From the NCBI RefSeq assembly GCF_000151205.2, contig NC_016051.1, positions 1 through 64,000 on the forward strand: 64,000 nucleotides of DNA. The letters are read 5' to 3'. Position numbers and translations under genes: made by a program. Position 1 is the stretch's first letter. Each line of letters starts with the position of its first letter. The stretch is from Thermococcus sp. AM4 (lineage in GTDB: Archaea > Methanobacteriota_B > Thermococci > Thermococcales > Thermococcaceae). The notes beneath the pieces are model-generated. The model saw only the letters and a program-made list of their open reading frames with translations. It ran no database searches and had not been told where the DNA came from. Below are positions 43,804 to 52,129 of the stretch, piece after piece.

Positions 43804-43983
43804 ATGGCCGAGATTATAGTTAAGTCAAAGGTTAAGGAGTTCGTTAAGAGCCTCGACGCCGAGATGAGGGTCAGCCCGGAGTTCTACGACGCCCTCGAGG
43901 CCGAGGTCAAGGCTCTCATCGAGAAGGCCGTCAAGAGGGCCAAGGAAGAGGGCAGAAAGACCCTCTACGCCAGGCACGTCTGA
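43804..43983 (+). CDS. Small histone-fold-like protein (DUF1931 type)
   Basis: A 59-residue protein (MAEIIVKSKVKEFVK at the start, RKTLYARHV at the end) with the helix-strand pattern and final TLYARHV element of histone-fold proteins, closest to the short archaeal DUF1931 type. It may bind DNA or act in a small complex. It is too short for many gene callers but has every sign of a real gene: TATA element GTTATAAAC, an ideal AGGAGGTG ribosome site eight bases from the ATG, and strong codon bias. A hairpin lies in its leader. It is a single-gene unit. Confidence 0.82.
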   Translation: MAEIIVKSKVKEFVKSLDAEMRVSPEFYDALEAEVKALIEKAVKRAKEEGRKTLYARHV

Positions 43984-44031
43984 TTTTGGATACCCTTTTA
44001 TTCTCCCTTTCCAATATTCTCCGGTGGTTTC

Positions 44032-44910
44032 ATGGCCCTGAGAAAGTTGTCCGATTTTGCCTACCTTTACCCCGGCAGTCCCTCAACGCTCCTCCGCGTC
44101 CATGAAGGGAAGCTCGTGATCGTTGATCCCGGGCACGGAAAGGGAAGGCACAAGGATCTGAGAAGGGAAGCTAAAAAGCTAGGCCTTGAGCTCAAAGCCC
44201 AGCTCGTCACCCACGGGCACGCGGATCACGTTGCGGTTGCGCCGAGACTCGATGTTCCTCTCTACGCCCACAGGTTCGAGTTTTCGGTTGCCGAGAGCCC
44301 CCTCTCCCGTGAGATCCTCACCTTCGGTTCGAAGGCACCTAAGGGGTTCCTCGCCTTCCAGTTCCCCGGGGAGGTGAAGGTCCACGCGGTTTTCGAGTGG
44401 GGCGATGATCTCTTCGGTCTCAAGGCCCTGAACCTTAGCGGCCATTCACCGGGAATGACCGGTTTCTTGGACCGGGAGAGCGGGCTGGTCTACGCGGGCG
44501 ATGCCTTCTTCGGGGAGAGGGTTCTCGAAACCGTTGGCCTTCCCTACTTCGTCGATCTGGCCGGGTTTAAGGACTCCCTCGGGAGACTACTCCGCTACGC
44601 CGATGAAGGCTGCCTCCTGATACCCTCCCACGGCAGACCCGTCGATGGGGAGGAAGCGCGATCCCTGATCCGGAAGAACCTCGAACGGGTGGAGGAGATC
44701 GAGGAACTCATTCCAGAGCTTCTTGAAAGTCCGATGGGAATCGACGAGATAGCGTTCAAGCTGATGCGCCGTTATTCTATCGAGGTAACGCCCCAGAAAC
44801 TCGCCCTGAACCTCGTCCCGGTTAGGGCCGTTATAGCGGAACTCTACAACGGTGGAATAATCGAGGCGGTTGTGGAAAAGGGGTTGAAATGGAAAACCGT
44901 GAGGAACTGA
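44032..44910 (+). CDS. Metallo-beta-lactamase-fold hydrolase
   Basis: A 292-residue MBL-fold protein. Metal ligands are in THGHADHVAVAP, LSGHSPGMTGF, YAGDAFF and PSHGRPVD. The last 80 residues (LIRKNLERVEEIEELIPELL and on) form a helical domain similar to the LACTB2/winged-helix tails of some MBL hydrolases. The order of motifs is that of glyoxalase II-like and RNase-like hydrolases; the substrate cannot be told. Its stop lies two bases from that of the convergent asnS. Confidence 0.85.
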   Translation: MALRKLSDFAYLYPGSPSTLLRVHEGKLVIVDPGHGKGRHKDLRREAKKLGLELKAQLVTHGHADHVAVAPRLDVPLYAHRFEFSVAESPLSREILTFGSKAPKGFLAFQFPGEVKVHAVFEWGDDLFGLKALNLSGHSPGMTGFLDRESGLVYAGDAFFGERVLETVGLPYFVDLAGFKDSLGRLLRYADEGCLLIPSHGRPVDGEEARSLIRKNLERVEEIEELIPELLESPMGIDEIAFKLMRRYSIEVTPQKLALNLVPVRAVIAELYNGGIIEAVVEKGLKWKTVRN

Positions 44911-44912
44911 CC

Positions 44913-46205
44913 TCACGGATACAGCCTGCTCGGCGTCCTCGGGAAGAGCGTGGCCCAGCGGATGTGGTCGAGCTTGAGGACCCACGCGACGAGCCTCTCA
45001 AGGCCGAGACCGAAACCGCTGTGCGGAACGGAGCCGTACTTCCTGAGGTCGAGGTACCACTGGTAATCTTCGGGGTTCATTCCCTCCTCCAAAATGCGCT
45101 GCACGAGCTTGTCGTAGTCGTCCTCACGCTGGGAGCCACCGATTATCTCGCCGTAGCCTTCGGGCGCGAGCATATCCGCCGCGAGAACCTTCCTCGGGTC
45201 CTCCGGGTCCTCCTTCATGTAGAAGGCCTTGATACCCTTCGGATAGCCGTAGACGAAGAACGGGGCCTCGAACTCCTCGGTAAGAACCCTCTCCTCGTCG
45301 GCACCCATGTCCTCGCCCCACTCTATCTCGACGCCCTTGCTCTGGAGTACCTCTATGGCCTCGTCGTAGCTTATCCTCGGGAACGGCGGAACGGCGTTCT
45401 TGAGCGTGGTCAAATCCTTTCTAAAGGTCTCAATCTCGCTCTTCCTGAGCTCAAGCGCGCGCTGAACCATGTAGCTTACCAGCTCCTCCTCGACCTTCAT
45501 GATGTCCCAGAGGTCCATCCACGCGGCCTCAAGCTCGAGGTGCCAGAACTCGGTGAGGTGCCTCCTCGTCCTGCTCTTCTCGGCCCTGAAGCTCGGCGTG
45601 AGCGACCAGACCTTTTCGAGGCCAAATATTGCCGCCTCAAGGTAGAGCTGGGCCGACTGGCTCAGGTAGGCGTAGCGGTCAAAGTACTTGAGCTTGAAGA
45701 GCGTTGAGCCGCCCTCCACCGCCCCGGTGACGAGTATCGGCGGGAAAACCTCGTACCAGCCGTCTTGGAGGAGCCACTCACGAGCGGCCTGAACGAGCGT
45801 GGCCTTCACCTTCATTATGCTCGCGACCTTGGGCGAGCGGAGGTGCAGGTGCCTGACGTCGAGCAGGAACTCCGGGCTCGCGTCCTTCGTTATCGGGAAG
45901 AAGTCAACGTTCTGGAGTACCTCGAGCTTGTCGGCCCGAACCTCGGCGCCGGTTGGGGCGCGCGGGTCAGCTTTGACGGTTCCCTCGATGATGACGCTCG
46001 ACTCGATGCCAAGCTTCTTGGCCTCCCTGTAGGCCTCTTCGTTGAGTTCCTTGGAGAAAACCACTTGGACGATTCCACTTGAGTCCCTGAGCACTATGAA
46101 GACCTTCTTTCCGACTTCCCTCTTCCTGTAAACCCATCCGGCGAGCTTAACCCTCTTCCCTTCCATTTCGGGCTTAACGTCGGCACAGTAAACCTTATCA
46201 ATCAC
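44913..46205 (-). CDS. asnS: Asparaginyl-tRNA synthetase
   Basis: Class IIb synthetase. The 430-residue protein begins with an OB-fold anticodon-binding domain (VKLAGWVYRKREVGKKVFIVLRDSSG) and continues with the catalytic domain: motif 2 PSFRAEKSRTRRHLTEFWHLE and motif 3 GFGLGLERLVAWVL. GGSQREDDYD and EAAWMDLWDIM favour asparaginyl over the closely related aspartyl enzyme. I chose the GTG at 46205 with GGAGGTGG upstream; an earlier in-frame TTG lies in front of that ribosome site. A minus-strand TATA element GTTATAAAC is at about 46236-46244. Confidence 0.92.
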   Translation of the reverse strand: MIDKVYCADVKPEMEGKRVKLAGWVYRKREVGKKVFIVLRDSSGIVQVVFSKELNEEAYREAKKLGIESSVIIEGTVKADPRAPTGAEVRADKLEVLQNVDFFPITKDASPEFLLDVRHLHLRSPKVASIMKVKATLVQAAREWLLQDGWYEVFPPILVTGAVEGGSTLFKLKYFDRYAYLSQSAQLYLEAAIFGLEKVWSLTPSFRAEKSRTRRHLTEFWHLELEAAWMDLWDIMKVEEELVSYMVQRALELRKSEIETFRKDLTTLKNAVPPFPRISYDEAIEVLQSKGVEIEWGEDMGADEERVLTEEFEAPFFVYGYPKGIKAFYMKEDPEDPRKVLAADMLAPEGYGEIIGGSQREDDYDKLVQRILEEGMNPEDYQWYLDLRKYGSVPHSGFGLGLERLVAWVLKLDHIRWATLFPRTPSRLYP

Positions 46206-46424
46206 CTTTACCACCTCCAAAAGCTTTTCAGCGGGGTTTATAACGCTAACCCAATCAGAAGAGGCTATTCAGCCAGAGCGACAGGACCCTTAGCCTTGAC
46301 TCAATCCGAACGAGCCGGGGCATGGTAGGGATTTTTCGTTTTGGGATTTAAATCCTTTGGGCGTTTGAATGTCACAACGTCAAAAGGTTTAAGTTCTTCC
46401 CTGCCGTATGTTCAACGGTGGAGG
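46206..46424. promoter_or_regulatory. Divergent promoter region of asnS and the deaminase gene
   Basis: The gap holds TATA elements for asnS (minus strand, about 46236-46244) and for the amidohydrolase gene (GGTTTAAG, about 46386-46393). Between them, about 46250-46370, I see no gene, tRNA or guide RNA signature; two CTGA boxes on the minus strand lack a partner C box. Confidence 0.5.
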
Positions 46425-47621
46425 ATGTTCGCGCTGGTCGGAAAGCTCGTCGATTACCGCTCCGTTCGAGATGGGGCCGTCATCGTTGAGGATAACGTCA
46501 TTCGGGCCGTCGTTCCGGTGGGAGAACTGGGGGAGTGGGGCGTTGACGAAGTTTACGGCGGAGAGAACTACCTCGTGATTCCCGGCCTAATCAACGCCCA
46601 CACCCACGTGGCGATGGCGCGCTTTAGGGGTCTCGGTGAGGACCTGCCGACGGAGGAGTGGCTTGGGAAAATCATCTGGCCGATGGAGATGGAATGGACG
46701 CGGAAGGAAATCCGCGAGTGGGCTGAAATCGGCCTTAGAGAGGCTTTGATGAACGGCTCGACGACGGTAAACGACCACTACTTCTTCGCGGACGAGATAG
46801 CAAAGGTCGCCGAAAGGCTTGGCGTAAGGGCCTTCCTCGGGCAGACGGTTATGGACGAGGTCGATTTCCCTCTCGCGAGTCCTGAGGAGGGCTTCAGATT
46901 CTTCAAGCGCTGGAGCCGGAGCGAGCTCGTAACGCCCACCCTGGCACCTCACGCAACGAACACCGTCTCGCCTGAGCTGATGAAAGAACTTGCCGAACTC
47001 TCCCGGGAAAGCGGCGCGAGGGTTCACATCCATCTCGCCCAGAGCAGGGCGGAGGTTTCCGAGGTTAAAAGGCGCTACGGCCTTTCGCCCGTTGGCCTCC
47101 TCGAAAGGGCCGGGCTTTTGAACGAAAGTTTAATCGGCGTTCACGGCGTTTACCTGAACGATTCTGACTTCGAGAGGCTGGTCGGGGCCGGCTCGACCCT
47201 CGTTCACTGCCCGACGAGCAACGTCAAGCTTGAGGCCCGGACGGTAAACCTGAGGAAACTCCTTGACCTCGGTCTCAACGTGGCTCTGGGCAACGACTCG
47301 CCGAATCCAACCGGAATCCTCGACCCCTTCCTTGAGATGAGAACCGCCGGAATCATCGCGAACCTGACAGCCGGAAAGGCGCATGCGGTTCCAGCTCGGG
47401 AGCTCTTCGGAATGGCGACCGTTGGAGGCGCGAGGGCCCTTGGATTAAAGGCCGGACTCATTGAGCCCGGCTATCTCGCGGATTTGCTCCTGATAAACGC
47501 CAATAAGCCTTGGTTCAGGCCGCTGGAGAACGTTTACTCGCTCATCGTTTATTCCACGAGGGGAAGCGACGTTGAGATGACTGTGGTTAACGGCCGGGTT
47601 GTCCACCGCAAAATTTATTAA
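46425..47621 (+). CDS. Amidohydrolase, MTA/SAH deaminase-like
   Basis: A 398-residue member of the TRZ/ATZ amidohydrolase family. Metal and catalytic residues appear in LINAHTHVAMARFRG, HIHLAQSRAEV, IGVHGVYL and GNDSPNPTG. The family in archaea deaminates 5'-methylthioadenosine, S-adenosylhomocysteine or 5'-deoxyadenosine to the inosine derivatives as part of SAM by-product recycling; the exact substrate is not visible in the sequence. The ATG at 46425 follows GGTGGAGG; the longer open frame upstream runs through the promoter. Confidence 0.85.
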   Translation: MFALVGKLVDYRSVRDGAVIVEDNVIRAVVPVGELGEWGVDEVYGGENYLVIPGLINAHTHVAMARFRGLGEDLPTEEWLGKIIWPMEMEWTRKEIREWAEIGLREALMNGSTTVNDHYFFADEIAKVAERLGVRAFLGQTVMDEVDFPLASPEEGFRFFKRWSRSELVTPTLAPHATNTVSPELMKELAELSRESGARVHIHLAQSRAEVSEVKRRYGLSPVGLLERAGLLNESLIGVHGVYLNDSDFERLVGAGSTLVHCPTSNVKLEARTVNLRKLLDLGLNVALGNDSPNPTGILDPFLEMRTAGIIANLTAGKAHAVPARELFGMATVGGARALGLKAGLIEPGYLADLLLINANKPWFRPLENVYSLIVYSTRGSDVEMTVVNGRVVHRKIY

Positions 47622-47702
47622 CCTTAATTAACTAAAATCCCCGCGGTTGCAAAGGTTTAAATCCCCAGAGAACCAATATATAAATTGCAGGAGGTGGCAG
47701 AA

Positions 47703-48875
47703 ATGGTCGGAATTCAGGTGCAGGAGGTAATGACGGACAGGTTCCAGAAGATAGACATCGACGCCCCCCTTTCTGAGGCGATAGGAATCTTCGAGAAGGA
47801 AGACCCCGACCTCATTCTCGTGTTCGATGGGAACCTGTACAAAGGTGTCCTAACGCAGGATTTGATCATACGCTCCCACCTCAAGTGGGACCCGACCAAG
47901 GCCAAGGTTAGGGACGTTTACAAGCCCGCCCCGGTCATAAAGCCGGATGAGGACCTGAGCAAGGCGGCAAAGCTCATGATGGAGGTTGACCTCCGCTCCC
48001 TCCCCGTCGGGGAGAGCAAGGCTGAAATCATCGGTGTTATAAACGATATAGCCCTCCTCGAGAGGGTTGCCGAGGGCGATTTCGGAAAGAGAAAGGTTGA
48101 GGAGTTCATGACCAAGGAGGTCATAACCCTCGGACCTAACGACACGGTCGCCAAGGCCCTCGCGACGATGCGCGACCATGCTATATCGAGGATTCCGATC
48201 GTTGACGAGGAGGGCAAACTTGAGGGCCTCGTAACGCTCCACGACCTAATCGTCAGGTTCATAAAGCCCCGCTTCAGGGCCAAGGCAGGTGAGCTGGCCG
48301 GCGAGAAGATCCCGCCCTTCAGCATGCCCCTCCGCGATGTTATGATCCGGGGCGTCATAACGATCCTCCCGGACGCGAAGGTCAGGGAAGCCGTTGCCAC
48401 GATGAGGGACAACGATATAGACGGCCTCGTCGTCGTCAACGAGAACAACAAGGTCGTCGGAATACTCACCGTCAAGGACCTGCTCCTGCCGATTTCGAAG
48501 ATGACCGAGAAGGAGGCTCGCTTCTACCTCCAGCTCGGCGGTGACGCGGCGATACTCAGCGACTTCACGAGGGAGAGAATAATAAGCGACATCAGGCGCT
48601 TCGTCGACGGCTACGAGGACCTGCTCGGTCAGGAGGGCATAATCTACCTCCACATCAGGCGCTTCAGGGAGAAGTTCAGGGGAGTGCACCTCTATCAGGC
48701 CAGGATGAGGGTCGTTACAGACAGGGGCGTCTTCGTGGCGACTGGCGAGACATGGGGTGCGATTCAGGCGGTTCACGACGCCCTCCGTGCCATCGAGAGA
48801 CAGCTCCTTCAGAAGGCCGAGCTCGAAAAGGACATCAGGTACGCCAAGAGGTTCCTTGAGAAGCTCGAATTCTGA
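47703..48875 (+). CDS. Four-CBS-domain protein with HPF-like C-terminal domain
   Basis: A 390-residue protein. Residues 1-270 hold four CBS units (VQEVMTDRFQKIDIDAPLSEAI, VRDVYKPAPVIKPDEDLSKAA, VEEFMTKEVITLGPNDTVAKAL, LRDVMIRGVITILPDAKVREAV). After a linker, residues about 310-375 (IYLHIRRFREKFRGVHLYQARMRV, then TDRGVFVATGETWGAIQAVHDALRAIERQL) resemble the S30AE/HPF domain that binds the ribosomal small subunit. A nucleotide-sensing ribosome hibernation factor is therefore my inference. ATG 47703 follows GCAGGAGGTGG. TATA-like elements lie at about 47661 and 47679. Confidence 0.78.
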   Translation: MVGIQVQEVMTDRFQKIDIDAPLSEAIGIFEKEDPDLILVFDGNLYKGVLTQDLIIRSHLKWDPTKAKVRDVYKPAPVIKPDEDLSKAAKLMMEVDLRSLPVGESKAEIIGVINDIALLERVAEGDFGKRKVEEFMTKEVITLGPNDTVAKALATMRDHAISRIPIVDEEGKLEGLVTLHDLIVRFIKPRFRAKAGELAGEKIPPFSMPLRDVMIRGVITILPDAKVREAVATMRDNDIDGLVVVNENNKVVGILTVKDLLLPISKMTEKEARFYLQLGGDAAILSDFTRERIISDIRRFVDGYEDLLGQEGIIYLHIRRFREKFRGVHLYQARMRVVTDRGVFVATGETWGAIQAVHDALRAIERQLLQKAELEKDIRYAKRFLEKLEF

Positions 48876-48916
48876 TCCCCTTTTCTTTTGGGCTTAACTT
48901 TAATAACCCCTTCTTC

Positions 48917-48937
48917 CCTATCACCCCCGGTGATAGG
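48917..48937 (+). promoter_or_regulatory. Thermococcales glycolytic motif (TGM) at apgM
   Basis: TATCAC (48919-48924), five bases, GTGATA (48930-48935) is an exact match to TATCAC-N5-GTGATA, the site of Tgr/TrmBL1. The full inverted repeat is 9 bp per arm. It lies about 15 bases downstream of the TATA element (CTTTAATAACC, about 48898-48907) and covers the likely transcription start, the position at which this regulator represses glycolytic genes when sugars are absent. The right arm also forms the ribosome site. Confidence 0.9.
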
Positions 48938-48938
48938 T

Positions 48939-50174
48939 ATGAAGAAGAGGAAGGGACTTCTCATAATCCTCGACGGTCTCGGCGACAGACCGATTAAAGA
49001 GTTTGGAGGAAAGACCCCGCTGGAGTACGCAAAGACCCCAAACATGGACAAGCTTGCGAAACTCGGAATCCTCGGCCAGCAGGACCCGATAAAGCCCGGC
49101 CAGCCGGCAGGGAGCGACACGGCACATTTGAGCATCTTCGGCTACGACCCCTACAAGGTCTACCGCGGAAGGGGCTTCCTTGAGGCCCTCGGCGTCGGGT
49201 TGGATTTGGATGAGGACGATTTGGCCTTTAGGGTTAACTTCGCAACAATCGAGAACGGGATAATCGTTGACAGGAGAGCGGGAAGGATAAGCACCGAGGA
49301 AGCCCACGAGCTCGCGAAGGCGATACAGGAGAAGGTAAAGCTCCCGGTTGACTTCATCTTCGTTGGGGCCACCGGTCACAGGGCCGTTCTGGTCCTCAAG
49401 GGCATGGCCAAGGGCTACCGCGTCGGCGAGAACGACCCCCACGAGGCCGGAAAGCCACCCCACAGGTTCACCTGGGAGGACGAGGAGAGCAAGAAGGTCG
49501 CGGAAATCCTCGAGGAGTTCGTCAGGCAGGCCCACGAGGTTCTTGAGAAGCACCCAATCAACGAGAAGCGCAGGAAGGAAGGAAAGCCACCGGCGAACTA
49601 CCTGCTCATCCGCGGTGCCGGAACATACCCGAACATCCCGATGAAGTTCACCGAGCAGTGGAAGGTCAGGGCCGGAGCCGTCATAGCGGTCTCGCTCGTC
49701 AAGGGCGTCGCGAGGGCGATAGGCTTCGACGTTTACACCCCAGAGGGAGCAACTGGAGAATACAACACCGACGAGATGGCTAAAGCAAAGAAGACCGTCG
49801 AACTGCTCAAGGAGTATGATTTCGTGTTCCTCCACTTCAAGCCGACAGATGCTGCCGGCCACGACAACAACCCGAAGCTCAAGGCTGAGATGATTGAGAA
49901 GGCCGACAGGATGATAGGCTACATCATCGAGCACGTTGACCTTGAAGATGTCGTGATAGCGATAACCGGCGACCACTCAACTCCCTGTGAGGTCATGAAC
50001 CACAGCGGGGACCCCGTTCCGGTTCTCATAGCCGGCGGTGGCGTCAGGCCGGACCACACCGAGAGCTTCGGCGAGCGCGAGTGCATGCGTGGCGGACTCG
50101 GCAGGATAAGGGGCCACGACATAGTGCCGGTAATGATGGACCTCATGAACCGCTCCGAGAAGTTCGGGGCTTAA
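48939..50174 (+). CDS. apgM: Cofactor-independent phosphoglycerate mutase, archaeal type
   Basis: Interconverts 3- and 2-phosphoglycerate in glycolysis and gluconeogenesis. The 411-residue alkaline-phosphatase-superfamily enzyme has LLIILDGLGDRPIKEFGGKTPLE with the first metal aspartate, the nucleophile serine in PAGSDTAHLSIFGYDPY, KPTDAAGHDNNPKLKA and ITGDHSTPCEVMNHSGDPVP. The ATG at 48939 follows GGTGATAGGT, which is also the right arm of a TGM operator. 2-Phosphoglycerate from this enzyme is the substrate of the kinase encoded at 41478-42347. Confidence 0.93.
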   Translation: MKKRKGLLIILDGLGDRPIKEFGGKTPLEYAKTPNMDKLAKLGILGQQDPIKPGQPAGSDTAHLSIFGYDPYKVYRGRGFLEALGVGLDLDEDDLAFRVNFATIENGIIVDRRAGRISTEEAHELAKAIQEKVKLPVDFIFVGATGHRAVLVLKGMAKGYRVGENDPHEAGKPPHRFTWEDEESKKVAEILEEFVRQAHEVLEKHPINEKRRKEGKPPANYLLIRGAGTYPNIPMKFTEQWKVRAGAVIAVSLVKGVARAIGFDVYTPEGATGEYNTDEMAKAKKTVELLKEYDFVFLHFKPTDAAGHDNNPKLKAEMIEKADRMIGYIIEHVDLEDVVIAITGDHSTPCEVMNHSGDPVPVLIAGGGVRPDHTESFGERECMRGGLGRIRGHDIVPVMMDLMNRSEKFGA

Positions 50175-50461
50175 GTTGGTTCGCCCTTCACTCCTTTTTT
50201 CATCAAATACAGGGACATCGGGATAAGGGTCAGGGTGAAGGCCCATATTATCAGGGCATAGATGCCCACGCCGATTCTGTTCTCCCTCAGAAGAAAAGTT
50301 AGTGCTCCCAGGGTTATCAGATACGCTCCCAGTTCCAGAGTGAAAAGCCATGAAAGCCGGGATGCCCTTTGTGGAGTAGAGAACTTGTGTTTGAGCTCAA
50401 CCAGGAGATAAACGGCCCCCATGAGCACGGCAAGCAGTGCGGCGAGCAGACCCGTGTCCAT
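50171..50461 (-). CDS. Small three-helix membrane protein
   Basis: A 96-residue hydrophobic protein with three likely membrane helices (LLAALLAVLMGAVYLLVEL, LFTLELGAYLITLGALTFLL, VGIYALIIWAFTLTLIPMSLYL). I do not recognise a family. Its stop overlaps the apgM stop, and its start lies about 60 bases from the TATA element of the DUF2202 gene, so it may share the palindrome-containing promoter region. Confidence 0.6.
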   Translation of the reverse strand: MDTGLLAALLAVLMGAVYLLVELKHKFSTPQRASRLSWLFTLELGAYLITLGALTFLLRENRIGVGIYALIIWAFTLTLIPMSLYLMKKGVKGEPT

Positions 50462-50517
50462 TATCTTTCCCCTCAGGCTCTTTCTCGCGATCCGTTAAAA
50501 GGTTTCCCGACCGAAAA

Positions 50518-50566
50518 CTTTATAAACTCTGCATGCATATGTAATATTGAAGTTACACATGCAGAG
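50518..50566 (+). promoter_or_regulatory. Promoter with 40-bp nested palindrome before the DUF2202 gene
   Basis: The TATA element ACTTTATAAAC is at 50518-50528. From 50527 to 50566 runs a long dyad: outer arms CTCTGCATG/CATGCAGAG and inner arms TGTAA/TTACA around TATTGAAG. It covers the expected start of transcription, and its right arm includes the ribosome site GAGGTGA region, so it looks like a repressor operator. The ArsR-like protein encoded downstream at 52892 is a natural candidate. Confidence 0.7.
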
Positions 50567-50576
50567 GTGAAGAGAC

Positions 50577-51425
50577 ATGCGGAAAATATGGATGGGTGTG
50601 GGGCTCATTGCCCTCCTTATAGGTACGGTGTTTGGACTCGCGGCGGCGTGGAGGGGCCAGCCGGGACCCAGTCCCTACGCGGCAGTGGATTCCCAGCAAC
50701 TCAACGGAACGGTTAGCACCTACTACTCCGATCTCAGCCAGGATGAGATCGACGGCCTGCTCTACATGGTTGAGGAAGAGAAGCTCGCCAGGGACGTTTA
50801 CATTACCCTCTACAACCTAACGGGTCTTCAGGTGTTCGACAACATCGCCAAGAGCGAGCAGAGGCACATGGATGCCGTGCTAAGCCTGATAGAGAAGTAC
50901 AACCTGACCGCGCCGGACACGCTCGACCAGGTCGGGGTCTTCCAGAACGAGGAGCTCCAGAACCTCTACGACCAGCTCGTCCAGATGGGAAGCCAGAGCA
51001 CCGAGGACGCCCTTAAGGTCGGTGCCCTCATCGAGGAGACCGACATAAAGGACCTCGAGGACTGGATCGCCAAGACCGACAACGAGGACATCAAGACCGT
51101 CTACAGCAACCTCATGGCCGGCAGTGAGAACCACCTCAGGGCCTTCGTTGGCCAGCTCGAGAGGCTCGGTGTGGACTACACGGCCCAGGTGCTTCCTCAG
51201 GAGCAGGTCGATGAGATCCTTTCAAGCGAGTGGAGCCACGGAAAGGGCATGGGAATGGGAGCCGCTCAGGAGATGAGGAAGAATGGAATGAGGGGAGGTG
51301 ATGCCCCAGGACATGGAAACGGAATGTGCGATGGCCAGATGGAGATGAAAAAGGGTGGACATGGAGGACACGGAAAGGAACACACCTGCGGATGCGAGGA
51401 TCGTGCCTTCAGGGGGCACCGCTGA
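50577..51425 (+). CDS. Exported DUF2202 ferritin-like protein with metal-binding tail
   Basis: A 282-residue protein with an N-terminal membrane anchor or signal (GVGLIALLIGTVFGLAAAW). The DUF2202 domain has ferritin-like metal-ligand patterns: EEEKLARDVYITLYN with SEQRHMDAV, and GALIEETDIKDLEDWI with SENHLRAF, that is two E...ExxH sets. The last 60 residues are rich in Gly, His, Met and Cys (HGKGMGMG, GHGNGMCDGQMEMKKGGHGGHG, HTCGCED), suggesting metal binding outside the cell. It is about 60% alike over the domain with the second DUF2202 protein at 52126. ATG follows AGAGGTGAAGAGAC. Confidence 0.8.
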   Translation: MRKIWMGVGLIALLIGTVFGLAAAWRGQPGPSPYAAVDSQQLNGTVSTYYSDLSQDEIDGLLYMVEEEKLARDVYITLYNLTGLQVFDNIAKSEQRHMDAVLSLIEKYNLTAPDTLDQVGVFQNEELQNLYDQLVQMGSQSTEDALKVGALIEETDIKDLEDWIAKTDNEDIKTVYSNLMAGSENHLRAFVGQLERLGVDYTAQVLPQEQVDEILSSEWSHGKGMGMGAAQEMRKNGMRGGDAPGHGNGMCDGQMEMKKGGHGGHGKEHTCGCEDRAFRGHR

Positions 51426-51493
51426 ACCCCTTTTCTTTTCTTTGGGGTGATGGAGATGATATGCCGATTTAAATGCCCACCGGAGGTGGTCCC

Positions 51494-52129
51494 ATGAGGG
51501 CATCTGCGCTGGTGAGGAGCATCGTCGATCTCCTGCTCACCGTAACGTTCATCGTTATAGCCATCACGGGTATAGGTCTGTACCTTGCCCCAAGCGGAAG
51601 GATAGCCCACACCGTTAACTGGACCTTCCTCGGAATGGATAAGGATACCCTTACCCTGATCCACACGTACTTCGGGTTCGTGATGATCGCCCTGGTGGCG
51701 GTTCACCTGATAATAGGTTTCCGCAGCATGCTGATCATGCTCAAGTCCGCCCTGCGGAGTTCAAAGCTGAAGGTCGTTGCCGCCCTGCTGGTACCCCTCC
51801 TGCTGATAGCGGGCGGTTATTCGGTCTTCGCGGCCTACAGCGGGGAGGAAGAGGAGCAGTCCACAGGTCTGGAGGAGTACAACACTACCGAGGGCGTCGA
51901 GGGAGTGTATATTACCGGCACCATGATGAAGTACTACACCGTTCAGGAGCTCGCCGACGAGTTCCACGTTCCCGTCGATGGCCTCATCGAGAAGCTGAAG
52001 GAGAGGGGAATCGAGGCAACGCCCGACGAGAGCCTCGCCGAGATCGAGTACAAGTACGATCTGGACAGGGAGGAGTTCAAGGCCATGCTTGAGGAGATAA
52101 TAGCGGAGCTTGGAGGGGGTGGTTCATGA
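51494..52129 (+). CDS. DUF4405-like membrane protein, possible b-type cytochrome
   Basis: A 211-residue protein with three N-terminal membrane helices (IVDLLLTVTFIVIAITGIGLYLA, YFGFVMIALVAVHLIIGF, VVAALLVPLLLIAGGYSVFAAY). Histidines in the membrane region (IAHTVNW, LIHTYFG, VAVHLII) could hold heme, as in DUF4405/cytochrome b561-like proteins. The C-terminal 80 residues (YYTVQELADEFHVPVDGLIEKLKERG and on) form a small helical domain resembling an HTH-like fold outside the membrane. ATG 51494 follows GGAGGTGGTCCC. It overlaps the next gene by four bases (ATGA). Confidence 0.72.
   Translation: MRASALVRSIVDLLLTVTFIVIAITGIGLYLAPSGRIAHTVNWTFLGMDKDTLTLIHTYFGFVMIALVAVHLIIGFRSMLIMLKSALRSSKLKVVAALLVPLLLIAGGYSVFAAYSGEEEEQSTGLEEYNTTEGVEGVYITGTMMKYYTVQELADEFHVPVDGLIEKLKERGIEATPDESLAEIEYKYDLDREEFKAMLEEIIAELGGGGS

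Noticed and set aside
44889-45707. 272-residue plus-strand frame over asnS
   Set aside because: Antisense to well conserved synthetase motifs; low-complexity composition.
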